Counted from the first letter of the stretch, positions 44,025 to 53,038 are shown. The stretch is 64,000 nt of DNA from an uncultured Muribaculaceae bacterium (GCA_910588035.1 CAJUPY010000003.1:62001-126000), one strand, 5' to 3'. Program-made: numbers and translations. Notes: generated by a model not told the origin, from the sequence alone.

Positions 44025-44924
44025 ATGAAACACCTGATTATAGCTACATTAAGCCTGTTGGCCATTGCGACATCGACAATGCCGGCCAACGCGTCGGCCG
44101 ATCCGGCCGGAGGTGAGGTGATCGTGCTTGACAAACTGGCACGGTCAAAAAAAATTCCGGTAGATTCAACTGTCGTCGCCGGAGAGTTTGACGATGAGAA
44201 AGTGATTGTCGGAAACGACACCGTCAGCATTATAATACCTCAGAAAAACTACGGACGTTATGATCGCGGACTCTATAATTTTCTGTTCATTCCTAAAGGA
44301 CAGTGGGCATTCGGGCTGACTGCCTCCTATGGAGAGTTTGACAGCGACGACGTTCAGTTGCTCGGAATAATCTCTGATCTCGACATGAAAGTGAAGGCTT
44401 ATTCGATTCGTCCGTCAATAGCCTATTTCATTCGCAACAACCAGTCGGTCGGATTGAAATTCAACTATGTCAGAACCGAAGGCGACCTCGACAGGCTCGC
44501 CGTTGATTTTGACGATGACCTGAATTTCGATGTACGCGACGTCAGTTACTACAGCACAAACTATTCGGCCTCGTTTTTCTACCGTAACTACATAGGTCTC
44601 GGCACGGCGAAGCGTTTCGCCGTCTTCAACGATGTCGACCTTACTTTCGGAAGCGGTTCGTCAAGATTCAAACGCTATTATGGCGGAGAGTTGCGTGACA
44701 CCCACACAAACTCGACTACGGCATCTCTCAATTTCAGCCCCGGTCTGTGCGTGTTCATCATGGACAACGTCTCGTTTAACGTCTCGTTCGGCGTTTTCGG
44801 AATCAACATGAAAAACGAGAAGCAGAAGACAAACGGCATTGACGAAGGTTCGCGCTTTTCATCAGGCGCGAACTTCCGATTCAACATCTTCAACATCAAT
44901 TTCGGACTCGGAATACATATCTAA
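44025..44924 (+). CDS. Outer-membrane beta-barrel protein, paralogue 2
   Basis: 299 residues with the start at 44025 (MKHLIIATLSLLAIATSTMPANA, a signal peptide); the longer open frame overlaps paralogue 1. An acidic/lysine-containing linker of ~75 residues precedes FIPKGQWAFGLTASY. It then follows the same pattern as paralogue 1 (SVGLKFNYVRTEGDL, FFYRNYIGLG, closing strand FNIFNINFGLGIHI). The function is unknown. Its stop directly abuts the ATG of the PCMD lipoprotein gene. Confidence 0.72.
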   Translation: MKHLIIATLSLLAIATSTMPANASADPAGGEVIVLDKLARSKKIPVDSTVVAGEFDDEKVIVGNDTVSIIIPQKNYGRYDRGLYNFLFIPKGQWAFGLTASYGEFDSDDVQLLGIISDLDMKVKAYSIRPSIAYFIRNNQSVGLKFNYVRTEGDLDRLAVDFDDDLNFDVRDVSYYSTNYSASFFYRNYIGLGTAKRFAVFNDVDLTFGSGSSRFKRYYGGELRDTHTNSTTASLNFSPGLCVFIMDNVSFNVSFGVFGINMKNEKQKTNGIDEGSRFSSGANFRFNIFNINFGLGIHI

Positions 44925-46493
44925 ATGAGAATCTCAAGAATCTTACCGGCCCTGACGGCCGCCATGGCAATGCTGCTTTCAGGCTGCATACACAACGATA
45001 TACCCTATCCGTCAATTCATGCCAACTTCTTGACATTTGAAGTTGACGGAGCAAGCCAACCGTCACGAATCGACTCGACAAACTACACGGTGACAGTCTA
45101 TCTGGCCGAGCCGACCGACATCAGAAAAGTGACTGTGAAATCCTACAGCCTCACTCCCGAAACACGGATGAGCGGAATTGACCTCTCTTTGCCTCTGAAC
45201 CTCGAACAACCTGAGACTGCCGTTCTGAGCATATATCAAGACTACACCTGGACGATCTCGGCCGTGCAGAACATAGAACGTTATTTCACCGTCAAGTCTC
45301 AGATTGGAACATCGGTTATCGATACTGACAACCACACCGTAACGGCAACGATTCCGACAACTGCCGATCTCAGCCGTGTCACGGTGCTGACAATGAAACT
45401 CGGGGCCGAAGGCTCGACGGTCAGCGACGATCTGGCCGGAAAAACTGTCGATTTCTCATCACCGGTCAAGGTGACCGTCACTACCCATGGGATTGCACGC
45501 GAGTGGACGATCACAATTGACCAGACCGATGCGCCCGTGACCTCTGTGCGCGCCGACGCGTGGACTTGTGTCGCATGGCTCTATGGTGAGGCTCAGGAAG
45601 GGAAAGACAACGGATTTGAATATCGTCGTGCTTCGGAGACATCATGGCAAAAGGTTCCGGCTGAGTGGATAACTGCTGAAGGAGGAAACTTCCGGGCCCG
45701 GCTCATTCATCTCGAACCTTCGACCGATTATGTGGCGCGTGCCTACAGCGGCTCTGACTTCGGCGAGGAAATGGAATTTACTACAGGCATGTCGCTTCAG
45801 GTGCCGAATTCCGATTTCAACAGCTGGTGGCTCAATGGTAAAATCTGGAATCCGTGGGCTGAGAACAGCGACAGATTCTGGGATACGGGCAACAAGGGTG
45901 CCACGACGCTCGGACCGAGCAACACTGTTCCGACCGATGATACCCCGACCGGAACCGGTCAGGCCGCGAAGCTCGAGACTCGTTTTGTCGGTGTGAGCAT
46001 TCTCGGAAAACTGGCCGCTGGTAACATCTTCACCGGTGAATATGTGGCGACCGAGGGAACCAACGGAATTCTGAGCTTCGGACGTGAGTTCAAGCAGAGA
46101 CCGACAAAATTGAGAGGGTATTTCAAATATAACAGTGTGCCGATCTCCCACGCCACTACCCAGTGGAATCATCTGAAAGGGCAGCCCGACACCTGCATTG
46201 TCTGGGTCGCGCTCTCTGACGGCGAACAACCCTATGAGATCAGAACGAACCCCAAGAAGCTGCAACTTTTCGACAAAAATGATCCTTCAGTCATCGCCTA
46301 CGGAAACTTTGAGCTGGGTGAAACCGTTACAGAGTATATGCCGTTTGAGGTGAATCTCGACTATAACGCGACAAACCGTGTTCCCAACTACATTGTCATT
46401 GTAGGCTCGGCGAGCAAATATGGCGATTATTTCACCGGTGGAAACGGTTCGGTTCTGTGGCTCGATGACCTTGAACTTGTTTACGATTATTAA
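44925..46493 (+). CDS. PCMD-domain surface lipoprotein
   Basis: 522 residues. Lipobox MLLSGC (Cys21). Two immunoglobulin-like repeats follow at about 30-115 and 120-205 (each with an xxVTVxSYSL/xVTVLTMKL type strand pair and ending in WTISA/WTITID), then a fibronectin-like segment. The C-terminal ~240 residues (VPNSDFNSWWLNGKIWNPW...SAKLET-like, GYFKYN, ILWLDDLELVYDY-type end) match the putative carbohydrate metabolism (PCMD) domain, a sugar-binding-like sandwich. It is probably displayed at the outer membrane with the two barrels. The glycan-related role is inferred from the family name only. Confidence 0.82.
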   Translation: MRISRILPALTAAMAMLLSGCIHNDIPYPSIHANFLTFEVDGASQPSRIDSTNYTVTVYLAEPTDIRKVTVKSYSLTPETRMSGIDLSLPLNLEQPETAVLSIYQDYTWTISAVQNIERYFTVKSQIGTSVIDTDNHTVTATIPTTADLSRVTVLTMKLGAEGSTVSDDLAGKTVDFSSPVKVTVTTHGIAREWTITIDQTDAPVTSVRADAWTCVAWLYGEAQEGKDNGFEYRRASETSWQKVPAEWITAEGGNFRARLIHLEPSTDYVARAYSGSDFGEEMEFTTGMSLQVPNSDFNSWWLNGKIWNPWAENSDRFWDTGNKGATTLGPSNTVPTDDTPTGTGQAAKLETRFVGVSILGKLAAGNIFTGEYVATEGTNGILSFGREFKQRPTKLRGYFKYNSVPISHATTQWNHLKGQPDTCIVWVALSDGEQPYEIRTNPKKLQLFDKNDPSVIAYGNFELGETVTEYMPFEVNLDYNATNRVPNYIVIVGSASKYGDYFTGGNGSVLWLDDLELVYDY

Positions 46494-46521
46494 TGCTAAC
46501 CAAATTTAAATATTGCACAAA

Positions 46522-47184
46522 ATGAAAAAGACACTCATTCTCGCTGCATTGCTTGCCGGTTCACTCACTGCCGGTGCGCAGACTCTTTTTGATAATGAAA
46601 ACAATCATGCTTATTTCGGTGCGCGCATCGGTCTCGATGTGACCTCTGCTTCAGATGGACACGGCATCTATTCCAACGGTGCCGGTTTTCATGTCGGGGC
46701 AGTCTACAATATTCCCTTGTATATGAATTTCTATTTTGAACCGGGTGTCAGCATCTTCTACAACACGTTCGGACAACAGGTGACGACCGCTTGGAATGAA
46801 GATGTGCCGGGTGACGTACCTTTTACTGTCGACGGCTCTATCCGCAACTTCGGTTTCCGTGTGCCGTTCAATCTCGGTTTCCGTTTTGACCTGACCGATG
46901 AGATCGGCGTGAGCCTATATACCGGTCCGGTTCTGAACTACAGCATAACGGCCAAGGAACATTGGGACAAAGTCGGTGGAGAGGAGATCATGGACGGAGG
47001 TTCACTTTTCGGATACCGTGGTTTCAAACATTTTGACTTGCAGTGGGACTTCGGTGTCGGTCTTTCCTATCAGAAGTACTATCTGTCGGTCGGCGGTGCT
47101 GTCGGTGTGACCAAAGTCTTTGACAATCCCGTCATCGATTTCCGTCGAAACAACTTCACTATTGCCCTCGGTTATAATTTCTGA
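46522..47184 (+). CDS. PorT-like outer-membrane beta-barrel protein
   Basis: 220 residues with the start at the ATG at 46522 (MKKTLILAALLAGSLTAGAQ, a signal peptide). An eight-stranded-barrel pattern follows: YFGARIGLDV, GFHVGAVYNIPLYMNFYFEPGVSIFY, FRVPFNLGFRF, VSLYTGPVLNYSI, and the end FTIALGYNF. This resembles the outer-membrane beta-barrel family 2/PorT group. It lies 28 bases after the PCMD lipoprotein and is followed by a strong terminator, so it closes the four-gene surface unit. Confidence 0.78.
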   Translation: MKKTLILAALLAGSLTAGAQTLFDNENNHAYFGARIGLDVTSASDGHGIYSNGAGFHVGAVYNIPLYMNFYFEPGVSIFYNTFGQQVTTAWNEDVPGDVPFTVDGSIRNFGFRVPFNLGFRFDLTDEIGVSLYTGPVLNYSITAKEHWDKVGGEEIMDGGSLFGYRGFKHFDLQWDFGVGLSYQKYYLSVGGAVGVTKVFDNPVIDFRRNNFTIALGYNF

Positions 47185-47200
47185 TATATCAATATATAAA

Positions 47201-47240
47201 ACAGAGAGGACGCGCCGCAGGCGCGTCCTCTCTGTCGTTT
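47201..47240 (+). terminator. Strong terminator hairpin between convergent genes
   Basis: Perfect 16-bp stem ACAGAGAGGACGCGCC / GGCGCGTCCTCTCTGT with a 3-base loop, followed by CGTTTTG. It could act in both directions. Confidence 0.8.
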
Positions 47241-47284
47241 TGTGAGCGGTTGCTCATTGTTACAAGCGGTAGCGATGAAGCGGT

Positions 47285-48592
47285 TTATCTGACGACTATC
47301 TTTTTCCCAAGGAAAATGTAGCAGCCGGGTGCGAGGGTGGCGATTTGACCGCGGGTCGCGTTTTCAAGAACTCTGACACCCATGAGATCATAGACATCGC
47401 CGGTCTTATTCTCGTCAGTTGATGTGACATTATCAACTCCGGCGAGAGAGCCTTTGATATTGACGAAATTTTTCCAACCCACGGCTTCTGCATATCTATC
47501 CTCACTTCCCTGTGGCACATTGAGAGTGGCCGTTTTGTATGCTTGATCGGCAAACGAGTTGTCGAGACATGAGGGGGGATTGGCAGCGGCGCATTCGACT
47601 GATGTGATCAAGGTGCAGCCTCCGAAAGCAGATGCACCTACCGATGTCAGATTGGCCGGCAGTTTGACATTTGTCAGCTTTGTGCAACTGTAGAATTGAT
47701 TTGTGGAAACTGTCTTCACTTTATCGCCGAGCACCAGAGATTTCAACTCGCCCATGGTTAATCCGAAATTATCGGGTGACTGCAGGTCGGCTGCGTCAAC
47801 ATCAAGATATAGTGTAGAGGCGTTTGAGAGAGACGGGGTAGAGCCGTAGATAATTTCTCCCGACCCTGTCTGAGTGATTTTGAGATCGGTCACTTTTGGA
47901 TTGAAAGCGCTGCGGTTGTCTATGACGTGGATGTCACATAGCTCGAGAGTTCCGACTTTACCTTGGTCAAAAATCGCGGCTCCGGTAGGCAATGTCACCT
48001 CTCCACTGACCTTCATGGTTACGACTTCAGCTTGTTGGAAGCTATATTTTCCAAGGGTCAGCGGGCCTTGCAGCTCCACATTGTTGATTTTACATCTCAT
48101 GAATGCTTTTTCTCCGATGACTTTGATGTTTGTTAAATCGATCGATAATGTCGATTTGACGGCATTGAAGCACCCTGTTGAAATTTCTGTGAGAGCGGAA
48201 CCAAATTCAACTTTCTCCACTGTGCTGAGATAGAAAACCTCTTTACCGAGTGTCTTCAGTCCCGGCATTTTCACTTCCTTGATTTTTTTCGCGAGGAAAA
48301 ATGCCTGGTCGCCGATACTTGTCACACTTTCTGCCGCTGTCAATGTCTGCAACGACGAGTTGGAATTGAAAGCCTTGGCTGCTATGCTTGTAACGGCATA
48401 GGTCTTGCCGTCGTACTCCACACTTGCCGGAATTACGGCATCGGTGAGATCAGATGCACACCCCGATACCGTGGCGGTATTGTCGTCAATGGTTGTATAG
48501 ACGATTTTGTCTTTTGTGAAAATCCAGGCATCCGCGTTTTGGATGCCGAAGCATGCAACAATAAATGTGGCTAATAATGATTTTTTAAGCAT
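47285..48592 (-). CDS. BspA-like leucine-rich repeat surface protein
   Basis: 435 residues with the start at 48592 (MLKKSLLATFIVACFGIQNADA, a signal peptide). LRR_5 (BspA/Treponema pallidum) repeats run through the protein, e.g. YAVTSIAAKAFNSNSSLQTLTAAESVTSIGDQAF-type units, and again at LTNVKLPANLTSVGASAFGGC. The final ~40 residues (GDVYDLMGVRVLENA...LAPGCYIFLGKKIVV) look like the C-terminal sorting strand module of type IX secretion (type A-like). It is probably a secreted or surface-attached adhesin. Single-gene unit with a good -7 element. Confidence 0.85.
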   Translation of the reverse strand: MLKKSLLATFIVACFGIQNADAWIFTKDKIVYTTIDDNTATVSGCASDLTDAVIPASVEYDGKTYAVTSIAAKAFNSNSSLQTLTAAESVTSIGDQAFFLAKKIKEVKMPGLKTLGKEVFYLSTVEKVEFGSALTEISTGCFNAVKSTLSIDLTNIKVIGEKAFMRCKINNVELQGPLTLGKYSFQQAEVVTMKVSGEVTLPTGAAIFDQGKVGTLELCDIHVIDNRSAFNPKVTDLKITQTGSGEIIYGSTPSLSNASTLYLDVDAADLQSPDNFGLTMGELKSLVLGDKVKTVSTNQFYSCTKLTNVKLPANLTSVGASAFGGCTLITSVECAAANPPSCLDNSFADQAYKTATLNVPQGSEDRYAEAVGWKNFVNIKGSLAGVDNVTSTDENKTGDVYDLMGVRVLENATRGQIATLAPGCYIFLGKKIVVR

Positions 48593-48622
48593 AACTGTGT
48601 GTTTAATGTTAAAGTGTTGGCG

Positions 48623-48630
48623 CAAAGATA
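48623..48630 (-). promoter_or_regulatory. -7 element (TATCTTTG) of the BspA-like gene, with G8 tract upstream
   Basis: Minus-strand TATCTTTG followed by C, 31 bases before the ATG at 48592. Where the -33 element should be there is no TTTG. Just beyond is a run of eight G residues (plus 48654-48661). Confidence 0.55.
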
Positions 48631-48727
48631 GAAAAATAAAAGGGAGGAATTTACCCCCCCCAATTGTTAACGTAATTTAACATTAAGTTGATGACTGTTG
48701 TCGCTTGTCTATTGCTAAAAAAGGTTG

Positions 48728-49078
48728 TCACTCTATTGCTGAAGCATAGTTACCTGCTATTTGGGCGATGGCTCGTTTTGCCGGCTGACGTTTGCCGTCT
48801 ATTGTGGTGATCAGTTCCTTGACCGGATAAAAGTCTGGATTTTGCGCAACCTGAAAGTCGTCAGCGTCTTCATCGGCCGGACGGTCGGAACCGGCAGCTG
48901 CCTCGACAATTTCTTCAGAGTCGGCGATGTCAGAAGCGATGTCACCGCCATTGACGATCGTCATTTCCAACGAAACCGGATTGACTCTCAACTGAGGTGA
49001 TTGATCAAACAGGTTGTCATTTTCTATATAGAGACTGACGAGGTGTTTCACACGTTCTATAAATTCTTCACGTTTCAT
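48728..49078 (-). CDS. Small conserved-looking protein of unknown function
   Basis: 116 residues with the start at 49078 (MKREEFIERVKHLVSLYIENDN). The farther start would reach back across the sdhB terminator and is rejected. No signal peptide or membrane segment. An amphipathic N-terminal helix, an acidic middle (EEIVEAAAGSDRPADEDADDFQ) and a basic C-terminus (GKRQPAKRAIAQIAG). I recognise no family. Gene reality is supported by reading-frame composition and a free-standing position between two terminator/promoter regions. Confidence 0.6.
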   Translation of the reverse strand: MKREEFIERVKHLVSLYIENDNLFDQSPQLRVNPVSLEMTIVNGGDIASDIADSEEIVEAAAGSDRPADEDADDFQVAQNPDFYPVKELITTIDGKRQPAKRAIAQIAGNYASAIE

Positions 49079-49127
49079 ATCATTCATGTTTTTAGAAACA
49101 TAACAACCTCCCGGTTCATCTTGTTCT

Positions 49128-49166
49128 GAAAAAAAGAGTTGCAGAACCGTCAGATTCTGCAACTCT
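49128..49166 (-). terminator. Rho-independent terminator of sdhCAB
   Basis: Minus-strand 12-bp perfect stem AGAGTTGCAGAA / TTCTGCAACTCT (plus 49135-49146 and 49155-49166), then seven T residues. It lies 24 bases after the sdhB stop. Confidence 0.92.
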
Positions 49167-49189
49167 CTGAATTATTGAAGTAAATTAGC

Positions 49190-49945
49190 TTATTCAGCAA
49201 ATTTGGCTTTGAGGAACTCGCGGTTTAGACGGGCAATGTTGCTCAGCGAGATGTTCTTGGGACACTCAGCTGCGCAGGCACCGGTGTTGGTGCAGTTTCC
49301 GAAACCGAGTTCGTCCATTTTCTTAACCATTGCGCGTGCGCGGCGTGCGCGTTCCACCTGACCCTGGGGAAGTAGAGCAAACTGGCTGACTTTCGCTGAG
49401 ACGAAGAGCATGGCAGAACCGTTTTTGCATGCTGCCACACAAGCGCCGCAACCGATGCAGGTAGCTGAGTCCATTGCGATGTCGGCCACTTCTTTTGAAA
49501 TGGGGGTTCCGTTGGCGTCGGGAGCACCGCCGCAGTTGAACGAGACGTAACCGCCTGCCTGCTGTATTTTGTCAAACGCGTTGCGGTCGACAGTGAGGTC
49601 GCGGATAACCGGGAATGCTGCCGAACGCCACGGTTCGATAGTGATGGTGTCTTCGTTTTTGAATTTACGCATGTGGAGCTGACATGTGGTGATGCCCTGT
49701 ACGGGACCGTGGGGGTGACCGTTGATATAGAGCGAGCACATGCCGCAGATGCCTTCGCGGCAGTCGTTGTCAAACACGACCGGCTCCTCGTTTTTCTCCA
49801 CCAGCTGCTGGTTGAGCATGTCGAGCATTTCGAGGAAAGAGGTTCCGGTGGAAACGTTTTCCACACGATAGTTGACGAACTGGCCTTTTTCTTTAGGACC
49901 ACGTTGACGCCAAATTTTCAAGTTTACGTTAATTGTAGTTTCCAT
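49190..49945 (-). CDS. sdhB: Succinate dehydrogenase/fumarate reductase iron-sulfur subunit
   Basis: 251 residues. N-terminal [2Fe-2S] ferredoxin domain with CREGICGMCSLYING and a later cysteine in TTCQLHM; C-terminal [4Fe-4S] motif CIGCGACVAACKNGS and [3Fe-4S]/[4Fe-4S] motif NTGACAAECPKNISL. It carries electrons between the flavoprotein and the cytochrome b subunit on the cytoplasmic face of the inner membrane. It is last of three genes in the order C-A-B. In Bacteroidales the complex usually works as a fumarate reductase in anaerobic succinate formation; direction cannot be told here. Confidence 0.96.
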   Translation of the reverse strand: METTINVNLKIWRQRGPKEKGQFVNYRVENVSTGTSFLEMLDMLNQQLVEKNEEPVVFDNDCREGICGMCSLYINGHPHGPVQGITTCQLHMRKFKNEDTITIEPWRSAAFPVIRDLTVDRNAFDKIQQAGGYVSFNCGGAPDANGTPISKEVADIAMDSATCIGCGACVAACKNGSAMLFVSAKVSQFALLPQGQVERARRARAMVKKMDELGFGNCTNTGACAAECPKNISLSNIARLNREFLKAKFAE

Positions 49946-49971
49946 TGTGGGTTATCTCGTGGTTTTAAAGA

Positions 49972-51999
49972 TTATGACTTGTAGTTACGTGTCTGAACCT
50001 TGATGGCCTCATATTTGAGCGGCTCTTTGAGAAGAACAGGTTTCTCAGTGTCGCCGGTATATTTCCAGCACGATACGTACATGTAGTCTTCGTCGTTTCG
50101 GGCAGCTTCACCGTCGGCTGTCTGATATTCCTCGCGGAAGTGTGCTCCGCATGATTCGTTGCGGTTGAGGGCGTCGATAGCCATCATTTTAGCCATTACG
50201 AGGAAGTCTTCGAGGCGGAGAGCCTTCTCGAGTTCGGTGTTGAGGTCGTTTGCGCTGCCGACAATGCGGAGGTCGCTGTAGAATTCCTTGCGGACTTCCT
50301 CGATCTCGTCGAGAGCTTTCACGAGACCTTGCAGTGTGCGTCCCATGCCGACAAGTTCCCACATCACGTGACCGAGTTTCTTGTGAAGCTGGTCGGGAGA
50401 TTTCGTACCCTTGATGTTCATCAGTTTATCGATGCGTGCCTTGACATCGGCCTCGGCTTTGTCAAACTCAGGAGTGTTTGTGGTGAAGTGGGGCACTTTG
50501 ATCTGGTCGCTCAGATAGTTCTGGAGTGTGTAGGGAAGCACGAAATATCCGTCGGCGAGTCCCTGCATGAGAGCAGAAGCACCGAGGCGGTTGCCGCCGT
50601 GGTCAGAGAAGTTACATTCACCGATAGCGAAGAGTCCTTTGATTGATGTCTGAAGCTCGTAGTCAACCCAGATTCCACCCATGGTGTAGTGGCTTGCGGG
50701 GAAGATCATCATCGGGGTCTCGTAGGGGTTGTCATCAGAAATCATCTGATACATGTCGAAGAGGTTGCCGTAGCGGTCGCGGACGGCATCTTCGCCGTCG
50801 CGTGCAATGGCATATTTGAAGTCGAGATAGACGGCGTTGCCGGTTCCTACGCCATAGCCTGCGTCGCAACGTTCTTTTGCTGCGCGGCTGGCGATGTCGC
50901 GGGGACAGAGGTTACCGAATGCCGGGTAGCGGCGTTCGAGATAGAAGTCGCGGTCTTCATCGGGAATGTCGGTCGGTTTTTTCTTTCCTGCACGGATTGC
51001 CTCGGCGTCTTCTTTTTTCTTGGGAACCCAGATGCGTCCGTCGTTGCGGAGTGATTCGCTCATGAGGGTCAGCTTAGACTGATCTTCACCGTGAACGGGA
51101 ATACATGTCGGGTGAATCTGAGTGAAGGCGAGGTTTGCCAGATATGCACCTTTCTTGAAGGCCTGGATTGCGGCAGAGCCATTGCAGCCCATTGCGTTTG
51201 TAGAAAGGAAGAATGCACGTCCGTAGCCGCCGGTAGCGAGAACAACAGCGTGAGCGGCATAACGCTCGAGTTCACCGGTGACGAGGTTGCGGACGATGAT
51301 GCCGCGTGCGCGGCCGTCGATGATCACCAGGTCGAGCATCTCGCGGCGGTTAAGTGATTTCACCTTGCCTTTCTCGATCTGACGGTTAAGTGAGGCGTAT
51401 GCGCCGAGGAGCAACTGCTGTCCGGTCTGGCCTTTGGCATAGAATGTACGTGAAACCTGTGCGCCGCCAAATGAACGGTTGGCGAGCAGACCGCCGTATT
51501 CGCGTGCGAAAGGAACGCCCTGCTGCACACACTGGTCAATGATGTTGTTTGACACTTCTGCCAGACGATAGACGTTGGCTTCGCGGGCACGGAAGTCGCC
51601 ACCCTTGACGGTGTCGTAGAAGAGGCGGTAGACAGAGTCACCGTCGTTCTGATAGTCTTTTGCTGCATTGATACCACCCTGTGCGGCGATAGAGTGTGCG
51701 CGGCGGGGTGAGTCCTGAATGCAGAAGTTGGTCACATTGAAACCGAGCTCGGCGAGTGTTGATGCTGCCGATGCGCCGGCGAGGCCTGTACCGACGACGA
51801 TCACGTCGAGGTTACGCTTGTTGGCCGGGTTGACAAGTTTCTGATGTGCTTTGTAGTTGGTCCACTTCTCAGCTATGGGACCTTCGGGAATCTTTGAGTC
51901 AATCTGGAATTCGGGTAGCGCAGATGATTCGATATCAGCGTAGTCTTTCATGATGGGAGTCGAATCGATCATCCCTTCAAGTTTTTTGTAGTCTGCCAT
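49972..51999 (-). CDS. sdhA: Succinate dehydrogenase/fumarate reductase flavoprotein subunit
   Basis: 675 residues. FAD Rossmann motif VIVVGTGLAGASAASTLAELG; the histidine that binds FAD covalently lies in RRAHSIAAQGGINAA; the substrate loop includes TIHPT-like FTQIHPTCIPVHGE; HYTMGGIWVDYE and FAIGECNFSDHGGNRLGASALMQGL are conserved. Length and the N-terminal extension (LEGMIDSTPIMKDYADIE...) match the Bacteroidota/epsilonproteobacterial di-heme type (type B). It catalyses fumarate/succinate interconversion in the cytoplasm. It lies 13 bases after sdhC and 26 before sdhB. Confidence 0.97.
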   Translation of the reverse strand: MADYKKLEGMIDSTPIMKDYADIESSALPEFQIDSKIPEGPIAEKWTNYKAHQKLVNPANKRNLDVIVVGTGLAGASAASTLAELGFNVTNFCIQDSPRRAHSIAAQGGINAAKDYQNDGDSVYRLFYDTVKGGDFRAREANVYRLAEVSNNIIDQCVQQGVPFAREYGGLLANRSFGGAQVSRTFYAKGQTGQQLLLGAYASLNRQIEKGKVKSLNRREMLDLVIIDGRARGIIVRNLVTGELERYAAHAVVLATGGYGRAFFLSTNAMGCNGSAAIQAFKKGAYLANLAFTQIHPTCIPVHGEDQSKLTLMSESLRNDGRIWVPKKKEDAEAIRAGKKKPTDIPDEDRDFYLERRYPAFGNLCPRDIASRAAKERCDAGYGVGTGNAVYLDFKYAIARDGEDAVRDRYGNLFDMYQMISDDNPYETPMMIFPASHYTMGGIWVDYELQTSIKGLFAIGECNFSDHGGNRLGASALMQGLADGYFVLPYTLQNYLSDQIKVPHFTTNTPEFDKAEADVKARIDKLMNIKGTKSPDQLHKKLGHVMWELVGMGRTLQGLVKALDEIEEVRKEFYSDLRIVGSANDLNTELEKALRLEDFLVMAKMMAIDALNRNESCGAHFREEYQTADGEAARNDEDYMYVSCWKYTGDTEKPVLLKEPLKYEAIKVQTRNYKS

Positions 52000-52012
52000 A
52001 TCTGATTGGTTG

Positions 52013-53038
52013 TTAATTGTTTTCGATGATTACGGTTTCTTCGTTGGGACATTGCTTGGCACATTTGCCGCAATTGTCGGCACAGCTCTGACACTGTTCG
52101 CAGCCGTTGGCACAGCCTTCGCAGTTTGCGCAGCTTTCCGCACAGCCTTCACAGTTGGCGCAAGACTCGCAGTTTTTGGCGCATGCCTCGCATTTCTGCT
52201 GGCAGTCGGTGCAGTTGTTGGTGCATGCCTCGTTGCAGACAGTCTGCTGGCAAGCCGATGCACACTCGATTCCGGGAACGCCGGCGTTCTTTCCTTCAGA
52301 TGCCATTTCGGCGTACTGTTCCAGAAGAGCGGGGCAAGAGGTGTAGACACCGCGGTTTGCCTGAACGGTGAAGACCACTGCTTCAGCGAGGAAGAGGGCG
52401 ATCACGATTGTTGTCCACCAGTTGGCGATGCATTTTGTGCGCTGAAGCCAGATCTGACCGTTCCAACCGCATGACTGGAACATTGACCATACGCCGTGGG
52501 TCATGTGGAACCAGAGGGCTACGAAACCGATGATGTAGACAGGCAGGGTGTACCACTGGCTGAAGGCGATCTGCAGGAACCAGGTTCCGGCTGCCGGGGG
52601 AACTTCCGCTCCGTTGGTGCAGTCGGTCACGGGTGTGCCCATGATCTCGGCGAGCTGCATCTTGCTCCAGAACTGAATGAGGTGAATCACAAAAAATGCG
52701 AGAACAACGATGCCGAGAACGAGCATGTTCTGTGATGCCCATTCAACTTGTGCGGGTTTCTTGACCACATTGTAGCGGTCGTTTCCGCGGGCATCACGGT
52801 TCTGCAAAGTCAGCCAGACGGCGTAGACGATGTGAACGATGATCAACAGGGCGATAACCGCGCTGCCTGCAAGGGCATACCAGTTAGCACCGAGGAACTC
52901 ACACACGCTGTTATAGGCAGCGGGCCAGAACAGGGCGACAGCGTTCATCAGACAGTGGAACGTGACGAATAGGACGAGAACCGCGCCGGTAATAGCCATG
53001 ACGAGTTTTCGGCCTATGGATGAATTAATTAACCACAT
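52013..53038 (-). CDS. sdhC: Succinate dehydrogenase cytochrome b subunit with unusual Cys-rich tail
   Basis: 341 residues. Residues 1-232 are a normal di-heme cytochrome b subunit: five helices (about 13-33, 55-79, 106-126, 163-187, 208-228) with candidate haem histidines His28, His69, His119, His178 and His181, and the starting motif NSSIGRKLVMAITG. Residues 259-330 are an extension with 21 cysteines in 72 residues, containing decapeptide repeats of pattern C-x2-C-x2-C-x3 (from residue 293 on). The family normally ends near residue 230. With five helices and a cytoplasmic N-terminus the tail would be periplasmic. It reads in the same open frame with normal codon use. See the separate finding. 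Confidence 0.95.
   Translation of the reverse strand: MWLINSSIGRKLVMAITGAVLVLFVTFHCLMNAVALFWPAAYNSVCEFLGANWYALAGSAVIALLIIVHIVYAVWLTLQNRDARGNDRYNVVKKPAQVEWASQNMLVLGIVVLAFFVIHLIQFWSKMQLAEIMGTPVTDCTNGAEVPPAAGTWFLQIAFSQWYTLPVYIIGFVALWFHMTHGVWSMFQSCGWNGQIWLQRTKCIANWWTTIVIALFLAEAVVFTVQANRGVYTSCPALLEQYAEMASEGKNAGVPGIECASACQQTVCNEACTNNCTDCQQKCEACAKNCESCANCEGCAESCANCEGCANGCEQCQSCADNCGKCAKQCPNEETVIIENN

Noticed and set aside
52030..52371. Possibility that the Cys-rich tail of sdhC is a frameshift artefact or a separate gene
   Set aside because: It continues in the same frame as the cytochrome b part without a stop, the other frames there are less gene-like, and repeated units differ by synonymous changes, which supports real coding.
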